Made by a program: the position numbers and the translations under genes. A DNA stretch of 64,000 nucleotides from Gemmatimonadota bacterium (GTDB lineage: Bacteria > Latescibacterota > UBA2968 > GCA-2709665), in the NCBI GenBank assembly GCA_028877215.1, contig JAPPFJ010000008.1, positions 186,001 to 250,000 of the forward strand, in the 5' to 3' direction. The notes under the pieces were generated by a model. That model saw nothing but the letters and a program-made list of their open reading frames with translations. It was not told the DNA's origin and ran no database searches. Of the stretch, positions 26,134 to 33,990 are shown one piece after another (position 1 is the first letter of the stretch; each line of letters starts with the position of its first letter).

Positions 26134-27744
26134 ATGGCGCAGGTAACGTCGACCGACCGGACGTTGGCTTCCGGCATCCGTCGGGGCGCTCCCAGGGGCC
26201 GCCGGCGTCTGATTCACACGAGTGACATGGGTTCGCATTTCGGAATGGGTACCTTCCTCTTCGGCGATCCGGCCGAAGCCTGCCATCTCCGGGAGTGGAT
26301 ACGGAACGTTGCTGCCGGAGGCGCTGATACCTATGTCCCGGAAGTGTATTTCGACGGCCTCATCGCGTACTACCGAAGCAGTAGATGCCCGAACTGGCGT
26401 TCGCCGGCGTTCGGCCGATTCGACGCGATGATGGACGGCGGCGTGATGCCCCTGGAAATATTCGTCGACGAGGCTCGCAACCAGGGTATCGAGCTGCTCG
26501 CGGGCTTCCGGATGAACGATCGCCACGGCGTCAACAAACCCTTTTTCAAAGCGAATTCCGGGTGGATCCTGAAGGATCTCGGCCACGGCGTTGACTACTC
26601 AATGTCCGACGTGCGGGACTGGGTTTTCTCAATCATCGAGGAGGTCCCCGGCAGATTCGACGTTGATGGAATCGAACTTAATTTTGTCCGTCATGGGTAC
26701 TGTTTTCCGCCGTCCGAGGCCCGCAGCCGGCATCCGGTGATGTCCGACTTCATGCGGCGCCTGCGGGCGATGCTGGACAGGAACGGCGAGAAGAGGGGCC
26801 GCCGTCTCCTTATGGGTGTCAGGGTGCCCACGACTCTGGATGAATGCCGGCATTTCGGGTTCGACGTACCCACTTGGGTCGGGGAAGGGCTGGTCGACTA
26901 CGTCGCGCCCACCGACTACCACTACACCGATTTCAACATGAAGGTCGATGAATTCGCTCGTATTGTCCGCGGCACAGACAACTGTTACCTGTATCCCGCC
27001 GTCCAGGCCGACGTACCTGGAAACTGCGCAATCATGTCGCTGGACAACTACCGCGCCGCCGTCCGCAACTTCTACGAATCCGGCGCCGACGGGATTTCAA
27101 CCCACAATTACGATGTCTATATGTGGGGACAGCTACGCAGCAGGAGCTATCCCGGTCCCGCGCACATGTACCCAGGGGCGTTGAAGTATTTCAACACCCT
27201 CAAGGACCCTGATGCGGTTGCCAGTGGAGACAGGCACTATCTCTTCCTGCCGCTCTGGGCGCACGAACTCCACCCGAAGGGCTACCGGAACATCGTCATC
27301 CCGCATCGCCGCGCCACCGTGAGCGAGTCGGGCACGAGCGCGGAATTCCCATTCCGGGTCTGCGAGCACCTGCCGGAAGCGGCCGACCTGCCCCTGGACG
27401 AGCGCGGCGTATACGCCGGCACATTCAACCGTGCCGGCAAACCTCCGGGCGCATGGCTGATTTTTCGAGCCATCGGAAAGAGACCCGAGGATGAGATTGC
27501 CGTCACGCTCAATGCCCGGGAGATTCCGGCCGGCGCGATCAGGTCGATCTGGCATCCGCAAGGCCGACCGGCGTGGGAGGGGCGTCCACTGGCGCCATAC
27601 ACTGAATTCCGCGTCAGTCTGACGTCTCCGCCCGCAATCCACGGCGACAATACCCTGGGCATCAGGCTGGTCGAGAAAAACCGCGCCGAAACCAGCAGCA
27701 TTACGGTAGACGAAGTCGAGGTCGTCGTCAACGTCGTGGACTGA
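26134..27744 (+). CDS. Glycoside hydrolase GH10-like (GHL) TIM-barrel protein
   Basis: 536 residues. Residues about 40-360 look like the DUF4985/GHL10-type barrel: DMGSHFGMGTF, VDGIELNFVRHGYCFPP (barrel strand with acidic residue), VDYVAPTDYHYTDF. The C-terminal 150 residues form a beta-sandwich (RPEDEIAVTLNAREI and later). No signal peptide is evident, so possibly cytoplasmic or exported otherwise. The sugar substrate is unknown. GAGG lies 11 bases before ATG. It is followed 50 bases later by a sialidase-like gene, forming a two-gene carbohydrate unit. Confidence 0.75.
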   Translation: MAQVTSTDRTLASGIRRGAPRGRRRLIHTSDMGSHFGMGTFLFGDPAEACHLREWIRNVAAGGADTYVPEVYFDGLIAYYRSSRCPNWRSPAFGRFDAMMDGGVMPLEIFVDEARNQGIELLAGFRMNDRHGVNKPFFKANSGWILKDLGHGVDYSMSDVRDWVFSIIEEVPGRFDVDGIELNFVRHGYCFPPSEARSRHPVMSDFMRRLRAMLDRNGEKRGRRLLMGVRVPTTLDECRHFGFDVPTWVGEGLVDYVAPTDYHYTDFNMKVDEFARIVRGTDNCYLYPAVQADVPGNCAIMSLDNYRAAVRNFYESGADGISTHNYDVYMWGQLRSRSYPGPAHMYPGALKYFNTLKDPDAVASGDRHYLFLPLWAHELHPKGYRNIVIPHRRATVSESGTSAEFPFRVCEHLPEAADLPLDERGVYAGTFNRAGKPPGAWLIFRAIGKRPEDEIAVTLNAREIPAGAIRSIWHPQGRPAWEGRPLAPYTEFRVSLTSPPAIHGDNTLGIRLVEKNRAETSSITVDEVEVVVNVVD

Positions 27745-27793
27745 CCGCCGTCATCCAAGGGTGAAGGCACAAGCAGACAAGAGGAATCCGGTC

Positions 27794-28981
27794 ATGCCCG
27801 TACCGGACATCTACACGGAAGCACGTATCTCCATGCTCACGCCCGAACTCAGGCAGAGGGTGAGGGACAACCTTGTAACGTCGCAGTTCACGAAGGCGGG
27901 ATGCACCCGGCCCGACGGAAAGGATTGGCCGGCATGGTTCGACCAGGCACCGGTCCGGCGAATTCGCGTGGCGACAGGTTCGCGGGCGTTCGGTACCTAC
28001 AATCATCAGGCCGGCATCTGCAGATGGCGTGGCAAATACTGGTACGTCTTCTCCAACGGACGCGTGGACGAAGAGGCGCCCGGCCAGCGGACCCTGATTA
28101 CACACAGCGAGGATCTGGCGGCATGGTCAAGGCCGGGTTGCGTGGCGCCGGGCGACGTCCAGGGAAGGATGTGGCGAAATACGGGCGGGATTATGGCTTA
28201 CGACGACCGTCTCGTCGTATTCGTGCAGACGAAGACCGGGGGCGGGGCGGCCCGCAGGCCCGGGATGAGCGCCAGGGACGAAAGCAGGATAACCTGCAGT
28301 GTCGGCCTCTTCGTGTCTGCCGACGGTGAAAGCTGGACGGAGCGCGACGTCGCCGGGGACTGCTACTGGTTCGAGCCGCCGCGGTTGACGAGGGAGGGCA
28401 GGCTTCTGTGCGCCGGGTCACGGCGGGGACACCCGATCGTGTTTCTCTGGCCTGGAGCGAATCCTCTGGATCGTCCTGAGATCGTGGAGATCCCCTTCGA
28501 CGGTTCGCGAGGGATGGATTCGGGACGGTTTCCGTACGGAGAAGCATCGTGGTATGAAACGGACGAGGGCGCGATATTCATGTTCCACCGGAACGAGACG
28601 GATGAGATGAGGTTGCGCGTGGCGGTCAGCGAGGACGGCGGCCGAATCTGGACGCCGCCCATGCTGTCGAATATTCCCGACTCGAAATCCCGCGTCAGCG
28701 CGGGGCGTCTGGCCGACGGGCGGTATTTTCTCATCAACAACGCCATTGCCGACCTGTTGAACCGGGTGCCGTTGATGATTTCCATTTCTACCGACGGCGC
28801 GAAATTCGAGCGCCAGTACTTTCTGATAAACCAACCCACCACGATTGCGTTCCCGGGCGCGCTCAAGGCGCACGGCCACCAATATCCCTGCTCCCTGGTG
28901 GAGCAGGAGAGGTTAATGGTCGCCTACTCGGTCAACAAGGAGCACATGGAACTCCTCACTGTGGACCCGAGCGACCTGTAG
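27794..28981 (+). CDS. Sialidase-like BNR propeller protein
   Basis: 395 residues. Asp-box-like segments appear: SADGESWTERDVAG, SEDGGRIWTPP and STDGAKFERQ, the SxDxGxxW pattern of sialidase/neuraminidase propellers. ATG 27794 was chosen because AGAGGA lies nine bases before it; GTG 27761 is possible but its site touches the start. No signal peptide. It may act on a sialylated or acetylated sugar released with the preceding barrel enzyme, but a catalytic Arg triad was not traced, so the exact activity is unsure. Confidence 0.75.
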   Translation: MPVPDIYTEARISMLTPELRQRVRDNLVTSQFTKAGCTRPDGKDWPAWFDQAPVRRIRVATGSRAFGTYNHQAGICRWRGKYWYVFSNGRVDEEAPGQRTLITHSEDLAAWSRPGCVAPGDVQGRMWRNTGGIMAYDDRLVVFVQTKTGGGAARRPGMSARDESRITCSVGLFVSADGESWTERDVAGDCYWFEPPRLTREGRLLCAGSRRGHPIVFLWPGANPLDRPEIVEIPFDGSRGMDSGRFPYGEASWYETDEGAIFMFHRNETDEMRLRVAVSEDGGRIWTPPMLSNIPDSKSRVSAGRLADGRYFLINNAIADLLNRVPLMISISTDGAKFERQYFLINQPTTIAFPGALKAHGHQYPCSLVEQERLMVAYSVNKEHMELLTVDPSDL

Positions 28982-28995
28982 AGCTGCGGTATGGC

Positions 28996-29637
28996 TCAAT
29001 CGCTCAGCCGAAACCGGATGGGCATCGACATCTTCACCGCAACCGCCCGGTTGTTCTGCACGGCCGGTTCGAATAAGAACTGCAAAACCGCCTCGATCGC
29101 CGCCTTCCTGAAGATCTCCGGCCCTCTCAAGGCGCGGACTTTTCTGACACTGCCGTCGGCGCCTACCGTGAATGCAACGAACACCACCCCCTCCAGCCCG
29201 GCTCTCTTCGCCATTTCGGGGTAAACCGGCATCGTGCCGCGGGCCAGCACGGGTTGCCGCTCGACACGCCAGAATTCGAGGACTTCCTCCTCGACGGGCG
29301 CGGTCTCGTGGCGCACGGGCGGAGGTAGTTCCACGGGTACACGGTCCAGGTCCAGTTCCGTAGACTCGATGGTCAGATTTTCGGGTATATCGTCGCTGTC
29401 GGACTCGATTGGCACGGCAGGCCTTTCAGGCTGCGGGCGGCGCACCTGCCGGGTTTCGGGGATGTGCTCGAACGTCAGCAACTCGGTCCGGCGACTTCGC
29501 GCGGAGGCGTCCATCTCGAAAGTGGGAAACGTCACCGCGATCATCAGAAGTAATAGAACGGAAATCCCGACACTCCGCGCCATCACCTTCGGGTACGCCA
29601 GCTTCAGATCCGCTTCGGGATGCTTATAACGCAACAT
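28996..29637 (-). CDS. tonB: TonB family energy transducer
   Basis: 213 residues. The start MLRYKHPEADLKLAYPKVM precedes a single TM helix (about 20-40), a proline- and glutamate-rich linker (RRPQPERPAVPIES, VPVELPPPVRHE), and the C-terminal TonB fold (PVYPEMAKRAGLEGVVFVAF to PIRFRL). It couples proton motive force from ExbBD to outer-membrane receptors, but no exbB, exbD or receptor gene is in the window. The ATG overlaps the end of the thioredoxin gene upstream, so they are one transcription unit. It converges on the sialidase-like gene with 14 bases between stops. Confidence 0.9.
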   Translation of the reverse strand: MLRYKHPEADLKLAYPKVMARSVGISVLLLLMIAVTFPTFEMDASARSRRTELLTFEHIPETRQVRRPQPERPAVPIESDSDDIPENLTIESTELDLDRVPVELPPPVRHETAPVEEEVLEFWRVERQPVLARGTMPVYPEMAKRAGLEGVVFVAFTVGADGSVRKVRALRGPEIFRKAAIEAVLQFLFEPAVQNNRAVAVKMSMPIRFRLSD

Positions 29638-30130
29638 CGTCGGTCTCCTTTCCGGTTCCCGGTTCTCTTCTGATATCCAACAGACGTCTCATTTTCTCGG
29701 CCCAAAGCGCAAGTTTGAGGGAGACAGAGGATCCTCCCACCATCCGATCTCTCAATACACCGAACCGGTCCACAAGAAACGTCGTCGGAATGGCATCGAC
29801 GTCGTACAGCCTCCTGGCCTTGTTTGCTTCATCAATCAGGGTAATGAATTCGTACTCCCTATCGCTCACAAATTGGCGAGCAATGTCCAGGGATTCGATG
29901 TTGACGGCCAGGACCACAAGGTCGAGACCTGTTTCTGACACGTGCGCCTTGTTCAGGTGCGGCAGCGAATCCACGCACGGCCCGCACCACGTCGCCCAGA
30001 AGTCAATCAGGACGGTCTTGCCCGCATAATCACTGAGCCGTACGGAATTACCGTCGATATCGCGGAGGACAAATTCGGGCGCTCTCTTCTTCAGTTCGGC
30101 AGCCGCCTCTCCGTCCGCACCCACGGACAC
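29624..30130 (-). CDS. TlpA-like thioredoxin (N-terminus split by TGA)
   Basis: 168 residues from GTG 30130. The redoxin core APEFVLRDIDGNSVRLSDYAG, catalytic FWATWCGPC (C49, C52) and cis-Pro in DAIPTTFLVD are intact. TlpA-type proteins work outside the inner membrane, but this open frame has no signal. In the same frame, directly upstream, lies a 32-codon membrane-anchor ORF ended by TGA, see 30140-30238. So either a nonsense change split one exported protein, or the cytosolic domain starts at GTG without a good ribosome site. Its end overlaps tonB. Confidence 0.8.
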   Translation of the reverse strand: MSVGADGEAAAELKKRAPEFVLRDIDGNSVRLSDYAGKTVLIDFWATWCGPCVDSLPHLNKAHVSETGLDLVVLAVNIESLDIARQFVSDREYEFITLIDEANKARRLYDVDAIPTTFLVDRFGVLRDRMVGGSSVSLKLALWAEKMRRLLDIRREPGTGKETDDVAL

Positions 30131-30139
30131 GGGGATCTT

Positions 30140-30238
30140 TCAAGGAAAGGCGGTATGGATGTAAAACATGTGGCCGAGAACCAGAATCGCGAGAACGGCA
30201 TTGATGCGCTTCAGGGGAAACCCTTTCGCTCGTCTCAT
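30140..30238 (-). pseudogene. Membrane-anchor leader of TlpA, closed by in-frame TGA
   Basis: ATG 30238 is preceded by AAAGGA, a better ribosome site than that of GTG 30130. Translation gives a basic start (RRAKGFPLKR), then a 20-residue hydrophobic helix (INAVLAILVLGHMFYIHTAF), then Pro and TGA (30140-30142). Reading through gives KIPVSVGADG and the TlpA domain in the same frame. I see no selenocysteine-type hairpin by eye, so a nonsense mutation, an assembly error or two separate products are all possible. Confidence 0.6.
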
Positions 30239-30302
30239 TGCATTCCTTTACGGCATGTCTGCCTGCCCGCCCACGCATCCGCCAGGCAGCAACAGACAGA
30301 GA

Positions 30303-30320
30303 ATTAATGAATTAATATTT
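30303..30320. promoter_or_regulatory. Candidate BlaI-type operator before tlpA
   Basis: The palindrome ATTAA-N4-TTAAT at 30303-30316 reads ATTAATTCATTAAT on the minus strand, one base different from the box in front of blaI (32958-32971). The overlapping word AATTAATATTT (30310-30320) also recurs exactly at 33010-33020. It is AT-rich in a GC-rich genome and lies just upstream of tlpA. Confidence 0.55.
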
Positions 30321-30325
30321 CATAT

Positions 30326-30360
30326 CAAAAAAAACGCACGAATATCCTCTGCCCGTGCGT
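30326..30360 (-). terminator. Intrinsic terminator of the M56 gene
   Basis: On the minus strand ACGCACG (30354-30360 reversed) pairs with CGTGCGT (30334-30340 reversed), loop 13 bases, followed by a run of eight T. It directly follows the M56 stop codon and separates blaI-M56 from tlpA-tonB. Confidence 0.75.
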
Positions 30361-30363
30361 GTG

Positions 30364-32508
30364 TCAGTCTGCGATGCCGGAGCCGCCCGTCGCGAGCCGG
30401 TCCTTTAGGAACGGCCCTGTTTCAAACGTCCTGGCCACGACGTCCAGCTGACGAAGATAGGTCTCTTTTCTTCTGTTTGGGCCGTAAACTCCAAGGTCCA
30501 GGAAATAGAGCCGGTCCTTCCTCTCGTCCACCAGCACGTAGCTCCTGAAGGGCCCGCCCTTCCACGAGCGATCGTTCTGCCACAGTCCTTCCAGATGAAC
30601 TGCCAATCGGCTTCCGAGCTCCCGCTGACTCACGGTCAGGCCGGTTGGGTCCACAATGTCGTTTTCAAAGAACCTCGCGGCGATTTCGTTCCGCTTCCGG
30701 ATACACCACGCCTCGGTCAACCGGTGCGGCGGCACACCGTCCTCCCGATAGACAAACATCCACTGGCGCACCCTTGCGTGGGTACGCGTCAGCACCACGA
30801 ACCCGCTATCGGCGTGTGAGTCGATCATATTGAAGCCGAAGGGCACGCGCACGCGCCATCCGAACCGTTCCGCCAGCTCCGAAGCGAGCGACTTTCTTTC
30901 GCCGAATCGATAGAGTACGTCGGCGACCCATTCGTCCCGCTTCCCGTCGACCGCGCCGTAAATCCGGTCCGCTTCCGTCAGGAAGTTGGCTTTCAACGCA
31001 CTGCGGTCCTCGCCCGTAACCAGCGCGACGACCTGGTCATCCGCCCACACGTCACGGCGGATGACAATCGGCGCCGCGCCGTTACGGATGGCTTCTCTCC
31101 TTCCGTCCGGAACCAGCGAGCGCACCAGCCTGGCTGCTTCGTGGTCTCCGTCAAACGGCGCCGCGATCACGATATTCCTGCGACGCAACGCTCGGAAATC
31201 TCCCGCTCGCACGAACGAGACATGGTATAGACGCTCCTTACCGGGTGTCCGTATAATCCTCTCGAAGACGCCGCGGATGGGAATACCCAACATCCGGGCA
31301 TCCAGGGAATCCGCAATGACCGTAACCAGGTCCGAGCGTCCGGAACTGGACGGCAGGCCGTCCAGCCGCAGGAATGACAGCAGCCGGTCCTTGATGGCTG
31401 CCAGCTTGACGAAGGCTTCCGACCTGCCCGGTACCTCAACCGCCGGTCCGCCGCCGCAATGTGTCAATACCGCGAGGACCAGCCCGAAAGCCAGTACGAG
31501 GCCGGCCCTTGACAGCCGCCGATCGCGGCCGCCCGGGGCATTCAACAGCCGTGAGACCCGCCGAACGACCTGCTTCCGGTCTCCGGCGGCGCCGATTCCC
31601 ATCGTCAACCCGACCGGAGATGCCAACATCTCGGTCAGCCGGGTGAGGCAGACCGCGTAACCTCTGGCTCCTCCGGTTATGCCGACCACCATATCGTCGC
31701 ACGCGACCTCGCGCTCAAGGTCCATCTGTCGACCGATCCACCAAACGGCCGGATGGAAGAACAAAACGCACCCGACAATCGCCTGCATGAGCCTGGTCCA
31801 GTCGTCCAGCCGGTGCAGGTGCGCCAGTTCGTGCAGGACTACCTGATCGAATTCCGCCTCCGTCAGCCGCTCCAGCATGGACTCGGGGATCAGAATCACA
31901 GGTCTGAGGAGACCCGTCGCCGCGGGAGCGACCACCTGTGTGGAACTGCAGAGGCGCACCCAGCGACGCGTCTCGCAAGCCCGAAGGAGGCGACGCAACC
32001 TGTGCTGATAGCGGGCGGGAAGGGGCCTCGCGCTCAGCTTCAGGCGCCGAATGTGACGAAAACCCAGGAAGAGCTTCGCCGACAATGCCAGTACGACCAG
32101 CATCCATACCGCGAAGACAATCGGCGGCCACGGTCGGCGAAGCTCAGCGACGATATCCGGCTCCAGGCCCTCCGGCGCTTCGGAGTCGGGCGTCGATTCG
32201 TACCCATTCTCCCGGCTGAGATTCCGGCTTTCGGAGGCCTGCTCCTCGCTTATGTCCACTGACCGGGACCAAATTCGCGCGGCGCCCGCATGGTCCGGCG
32301 GACTCCGGACTTCGGACCAGGACAGTGCGAACACCGTCGCCAATGCGGCCGTCCAGATCACGTACCGGGTCCGCGCGTTGAGCCACTTCGCGAAGTTCAG
32401 GAGCCACGCGAGCGCAATCGTAACAAGCAGTCCCGGCCAGAGTCCTTCGAGCACGGCGGACACCGCCAACCGGGAAACAGCGTCGAAGATTTCGTAGGCC
32501 GCGAACAT
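30364..32508 (-). CDS. M56 (BlaR1/MecR1-like) membrane protease with DUF4837-like C-terminus
   Basis: 714 residues. TM segments near 15-40, 46-66, 128-150 and 241-257 flank the zinc protease motif HELAH (226-230), with the third ligand E266 in EREVACDD. A further TM lies near residue 330. In BlaR1 the protease relieves BlaI repression after signal sensing. The extracytoplasmic C-terminus (about 390-714) is not a penicillin-binding sensor. It resembles DUF4837: TVIADSLDARMLGIPIRG, RRRNIVIAAPFDGDH, and GLWQNDRSWKGGPFRSYVL plus NRRKETYLRQLDVVARTF. Starts 10 bases after blaI, so the pair is coupled. The sensed signal is unknown. Confidence 0.85.
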   Translation of the reverse strand: MFAAYEIFDAVSRLAVSAVLEGLWPGLLVTIALAWLLNFAKWLNARTRYVIWTAALATVFALSWSEVRSPPDHAGAARIWSRSVDISEEQASESRNLSRENGYESTPDSEAPEGLEPDIVAELRRPWPPIVFAVWMLVVLALSAKLFLGFRHIRRLKLSARPLPARYQHRLRRLLRACETRRWVRLCSSTQVVAPAATGLLRPVILIPESMLERLTEAEFDQVVLHELAHLHRLDDWTRLMQAIVGCVLFFHPAVWWIGRQMDLEREVACDDMVVGITGGARGYAVCLTRLTEMLASPVGLTMGIGAAGDRKQVVRRVSRLLNAPGGRDRRLSRAGLVLAFGLVLAVLTHCGGGPAVEVPGRSEAFVKLAAIKDRLLSFLRLDGLPSSSGRSDLVTVIADSLDARMLGIPIRGVFERIIRTPGKERLYHVSFVRAGDFRALRRRNIVIAAPFDGDHEAARLVRSLVPDGRREAIRNGAAPIVIRRDVWADDQVVALVTGEDRSALKANFLTEADRIYGAVDGKRDEWVADVLYRFGERKSLASELAERFGWRVRVPFGFNMIDSHADSGFVVLTRTHARVRQWMFVYREDGVPPHRLTEAWCIRKRNEIAARFFENDIVDPTGLTVSQRELGSRLAVHLEGLWQNDRSWKGGPFRSYVLVDERKDRLYFLDLGVYGPNRRKETYLRQLDVVARTFETGPFLKDRLATGGSGIAD

Positions 32509-32518
32509 ATGAGGTTAC

Positions 32519-32896
32519 CTAACTGCTTTCGTCCACCATTCGTTTCAGGCGATCGAGAACGTCCCCGTCGACCGTTTCGTTTTCGAGAATGTTCAGCATC
32601 AGCGCTTCGGGCGAATCGTTGAAAAACCGGCTCATCATGTACCGTACCACGCTTCTCCTGGCGTCCTCGCGACCGACGACGGGCTGGTAGACGTAGGCCC
32701 TGCCCTCCTTTACGTGGGACACGTAGCCCTTCCGCTCAAGAATTCTCAGCGTTGTCAACACCGTGCTGTAGGCGAGCGGTTCGTTACCCGGCAGCGCCGC
32801 GACAACGTCGCGCACGGTGGCTGCCTCCATTTTCCAGAGCACGTCCATCAGCCTGAGTTCGGCTTCCGTAAGCGTGGGCGACTTCGGCCTTGCCAT
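32519..32896 (-). CDS. blaI: BlaI/MecI family transcriptional repressor
   Basis: 125 residues. A winged-helix DNA-binding domain (LTEAELRLMDVLWKMEAATVR, AYSTVLTTLRILERKGYV) precedes a dimerising helical C-terminus. Repressors of this type bind palindromes and are removed by their M56 partner protease. The next gene is that protease. Palindromic ATTAA-N4-TTAAT boxes in front of this gene and in front of tlpA are candidate targets, which would place the thioredoxin and tonB under its control. GGAG is the ribosome site. Confidence 0.92.
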   Translation of the reverse strand: MARPKSPTLTEAELRLMDVLWKMEAATVRDVVAALPGNEPLAYSTVLTTLRILERKGYVSHVKEGRAYVYQPVVGREDARRSVVRYMMSRFFNDSPEALMLNILENETVDGDVLDRLKRMVDESS

Positions 32897-32957
32897 ACAT
32901 TGAACTCCTTAAAGGGTTGTATTTGAGTCGCGAAGTTTCGTGATAATGGCGCGCGCG

Positions 32958-33003
32958 ATTAATTCCTTAATTTAAAATGTACGGAAGATCCGAATTTTGT
33001 CAA
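32958..33003 (-). promoter_or_regulatory. blaI promoter with operator-like palindrome
   Basis: Minus strand: TTGACA (32998-33003), a 16-base spacer, TACATT (32976-32981). The palindrome ATTAA-N4-TTAAT (32958-32971) overlaps the predicted transcription start, as expected for autorepression. A second shared word AATTAATATTT (33010-33020) lies upstream of the -35. Confidence 0.65.
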
Positions 33004-33112
33004 TTAAAAAATTAATATTTTCTCGATGCATGGTTCATTCGTGGGCAGGGTCACTTCGCAGTCGGCGTTCCCGAGAGCAAGGACTTCGAAGTCGTCACGG
33101 ACGCCTTTCCCG

Positions 33113-33140
33113 GGAGCGAGGGCAGGGATGCCCTCGCTCC
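33113..33140. repeat. Perfect 11-bp hairpin in the blaI-tetR gap
   Basis: GGAGCGAGGGC (33113-33123) and GCCCTCGCTCC (33130-33140), loop AGGGAT, without a T tail. It is not placed as a terminator for either divergent gene. The 450-bp gap otherwise holds only the two promoter regions. Confidence 0.5.
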
Positions 33141-33259
33141 GGATCTTCGTGGATCGTGCCGGGAAGAGTAGAAGATCCCAGTTCCGATGTGAAATACCCC
33201 AGATACGACGATTCTGGAAAGGTGTGGGACACAATGTTCATTGGAGAACAAGAAACTTC

Positions 33260-33305
33260 TTGACATGCGTCACATGGATCGGTAATTTAAAACGTTCGTT
33301 TTAAA
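33260..33305 (+). promoter_or_regulatory. tetR promoter with perfect palindromic operator
   Basis: TTGACA at 33260-33265, a 17-base spacer and a weak -10 (TAATTT, 33283-33288). A 20-bp perfect inverted repeat, arms TTTAAAACG and CGTTTTAAA with 2 central bases (33286-33305), covers the -10, ideal for TetR autorepression. Confidence 0.75.
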
Positions 33306-33345
33306 CATACGTTTGTTTGAAATTGATCATCAGTTGTGTGATTCC

Positions 33346-33990
33346 ATGAACCAGTCCGATACTCACGACCGTCTGCTCGACGCCGCCGAACATCTGTTTT
33401 CTGAACACGGAATCGCAGCCACGTCCCTGCGCGCCATAACTTCCGCGGCGTCCGCAAACCTGGCCTCCGTCCACTACCACTTCGGCTCCAAAGAAGCGCT
33501 TATCGAAGCGGTTTTCGCCCGGAGGCTGGAACCTCTCAACCGGGAACGGTGCCGCCTGCTCGATGCCGAAGAATCGGCCGCCGGTGACGCGCCCTCCATT
33601 GAAGGCATCGTAAATGCCTTCGTAGCGCCCGCGATGCGGCTGGCGTACGAACCCGCGGGCGGCGGTGAGAATTTCATGTTGCTCATCGGTAGGCTCTATT
33701 CCGAACCTGGAGACCTGGGGTACAGAATTACCGAACAGTTTGCCGAGGTCTTTCAGCGCTTTACGTCCGCCCTTGCCCGCAGTCTTCCCCATCTGTCCCG
33801 GACCGACCTGCTCTGGCGGTTTTTCTTCATGGTCGGCTGCATCAGCATGCCGCTGATGGGGAGACACATCATCCCGCGACGGACCGGCGGCCTGTGCGAT
33901 CCGTCCGATATCGAAAACAACATCAGGCGCCTCGTCGCGTTTCTCGCAGCTGGCCTTCGCGCCGCCGCCCCCAACGGAGACCCAACTTGA
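33346..33990 (+). CDS. TetR family transcriptional regulator
   Basis: 214 residues. The N-terminal helix-turn-helix is clear: HDRLLDAAEHLFSEHGI, TSLRAITSAASANLASVHYHFGSKEALI. The C-terminus is a helical ligand-binding domain of the CecR/YbiH-like kind. It is followed immediately by a tripartite RND efflux set (start overlap with the channel gene), so it likely represses that operon and itself through the palindrome at 33286-33305. An inducer is not predictable. ATG 33346 was chosen over TTG 33313, which would lie just after the operator. Confidence 0.9.
   Translation: MNQSDTHDRLLDAAEHLFSEHGIAATSLRAITSAASANLASVHYHFGSKEALIEAVFARRLEPLNRERCRLLDAEESAAGDAPSIEGIVNAFVAPAMRLAYEPAGGGENFMLLIGRLYSEPGDLGYRITEQFAEVFQRFTSALARSLPHLSRTDLLWRFFFMVGCISMPLMGRHIIPRRTGGLCDPSDIENNIRRLVAFLAAGLRAAAPNGDPT

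Noticed and set aside
33004-33234. 76-residue ORF on the minus strand between blaI and tetR
   Set aside because: No ribosome site or family resemblance; it spans the promoter region and the hairpin at 33113-33140.
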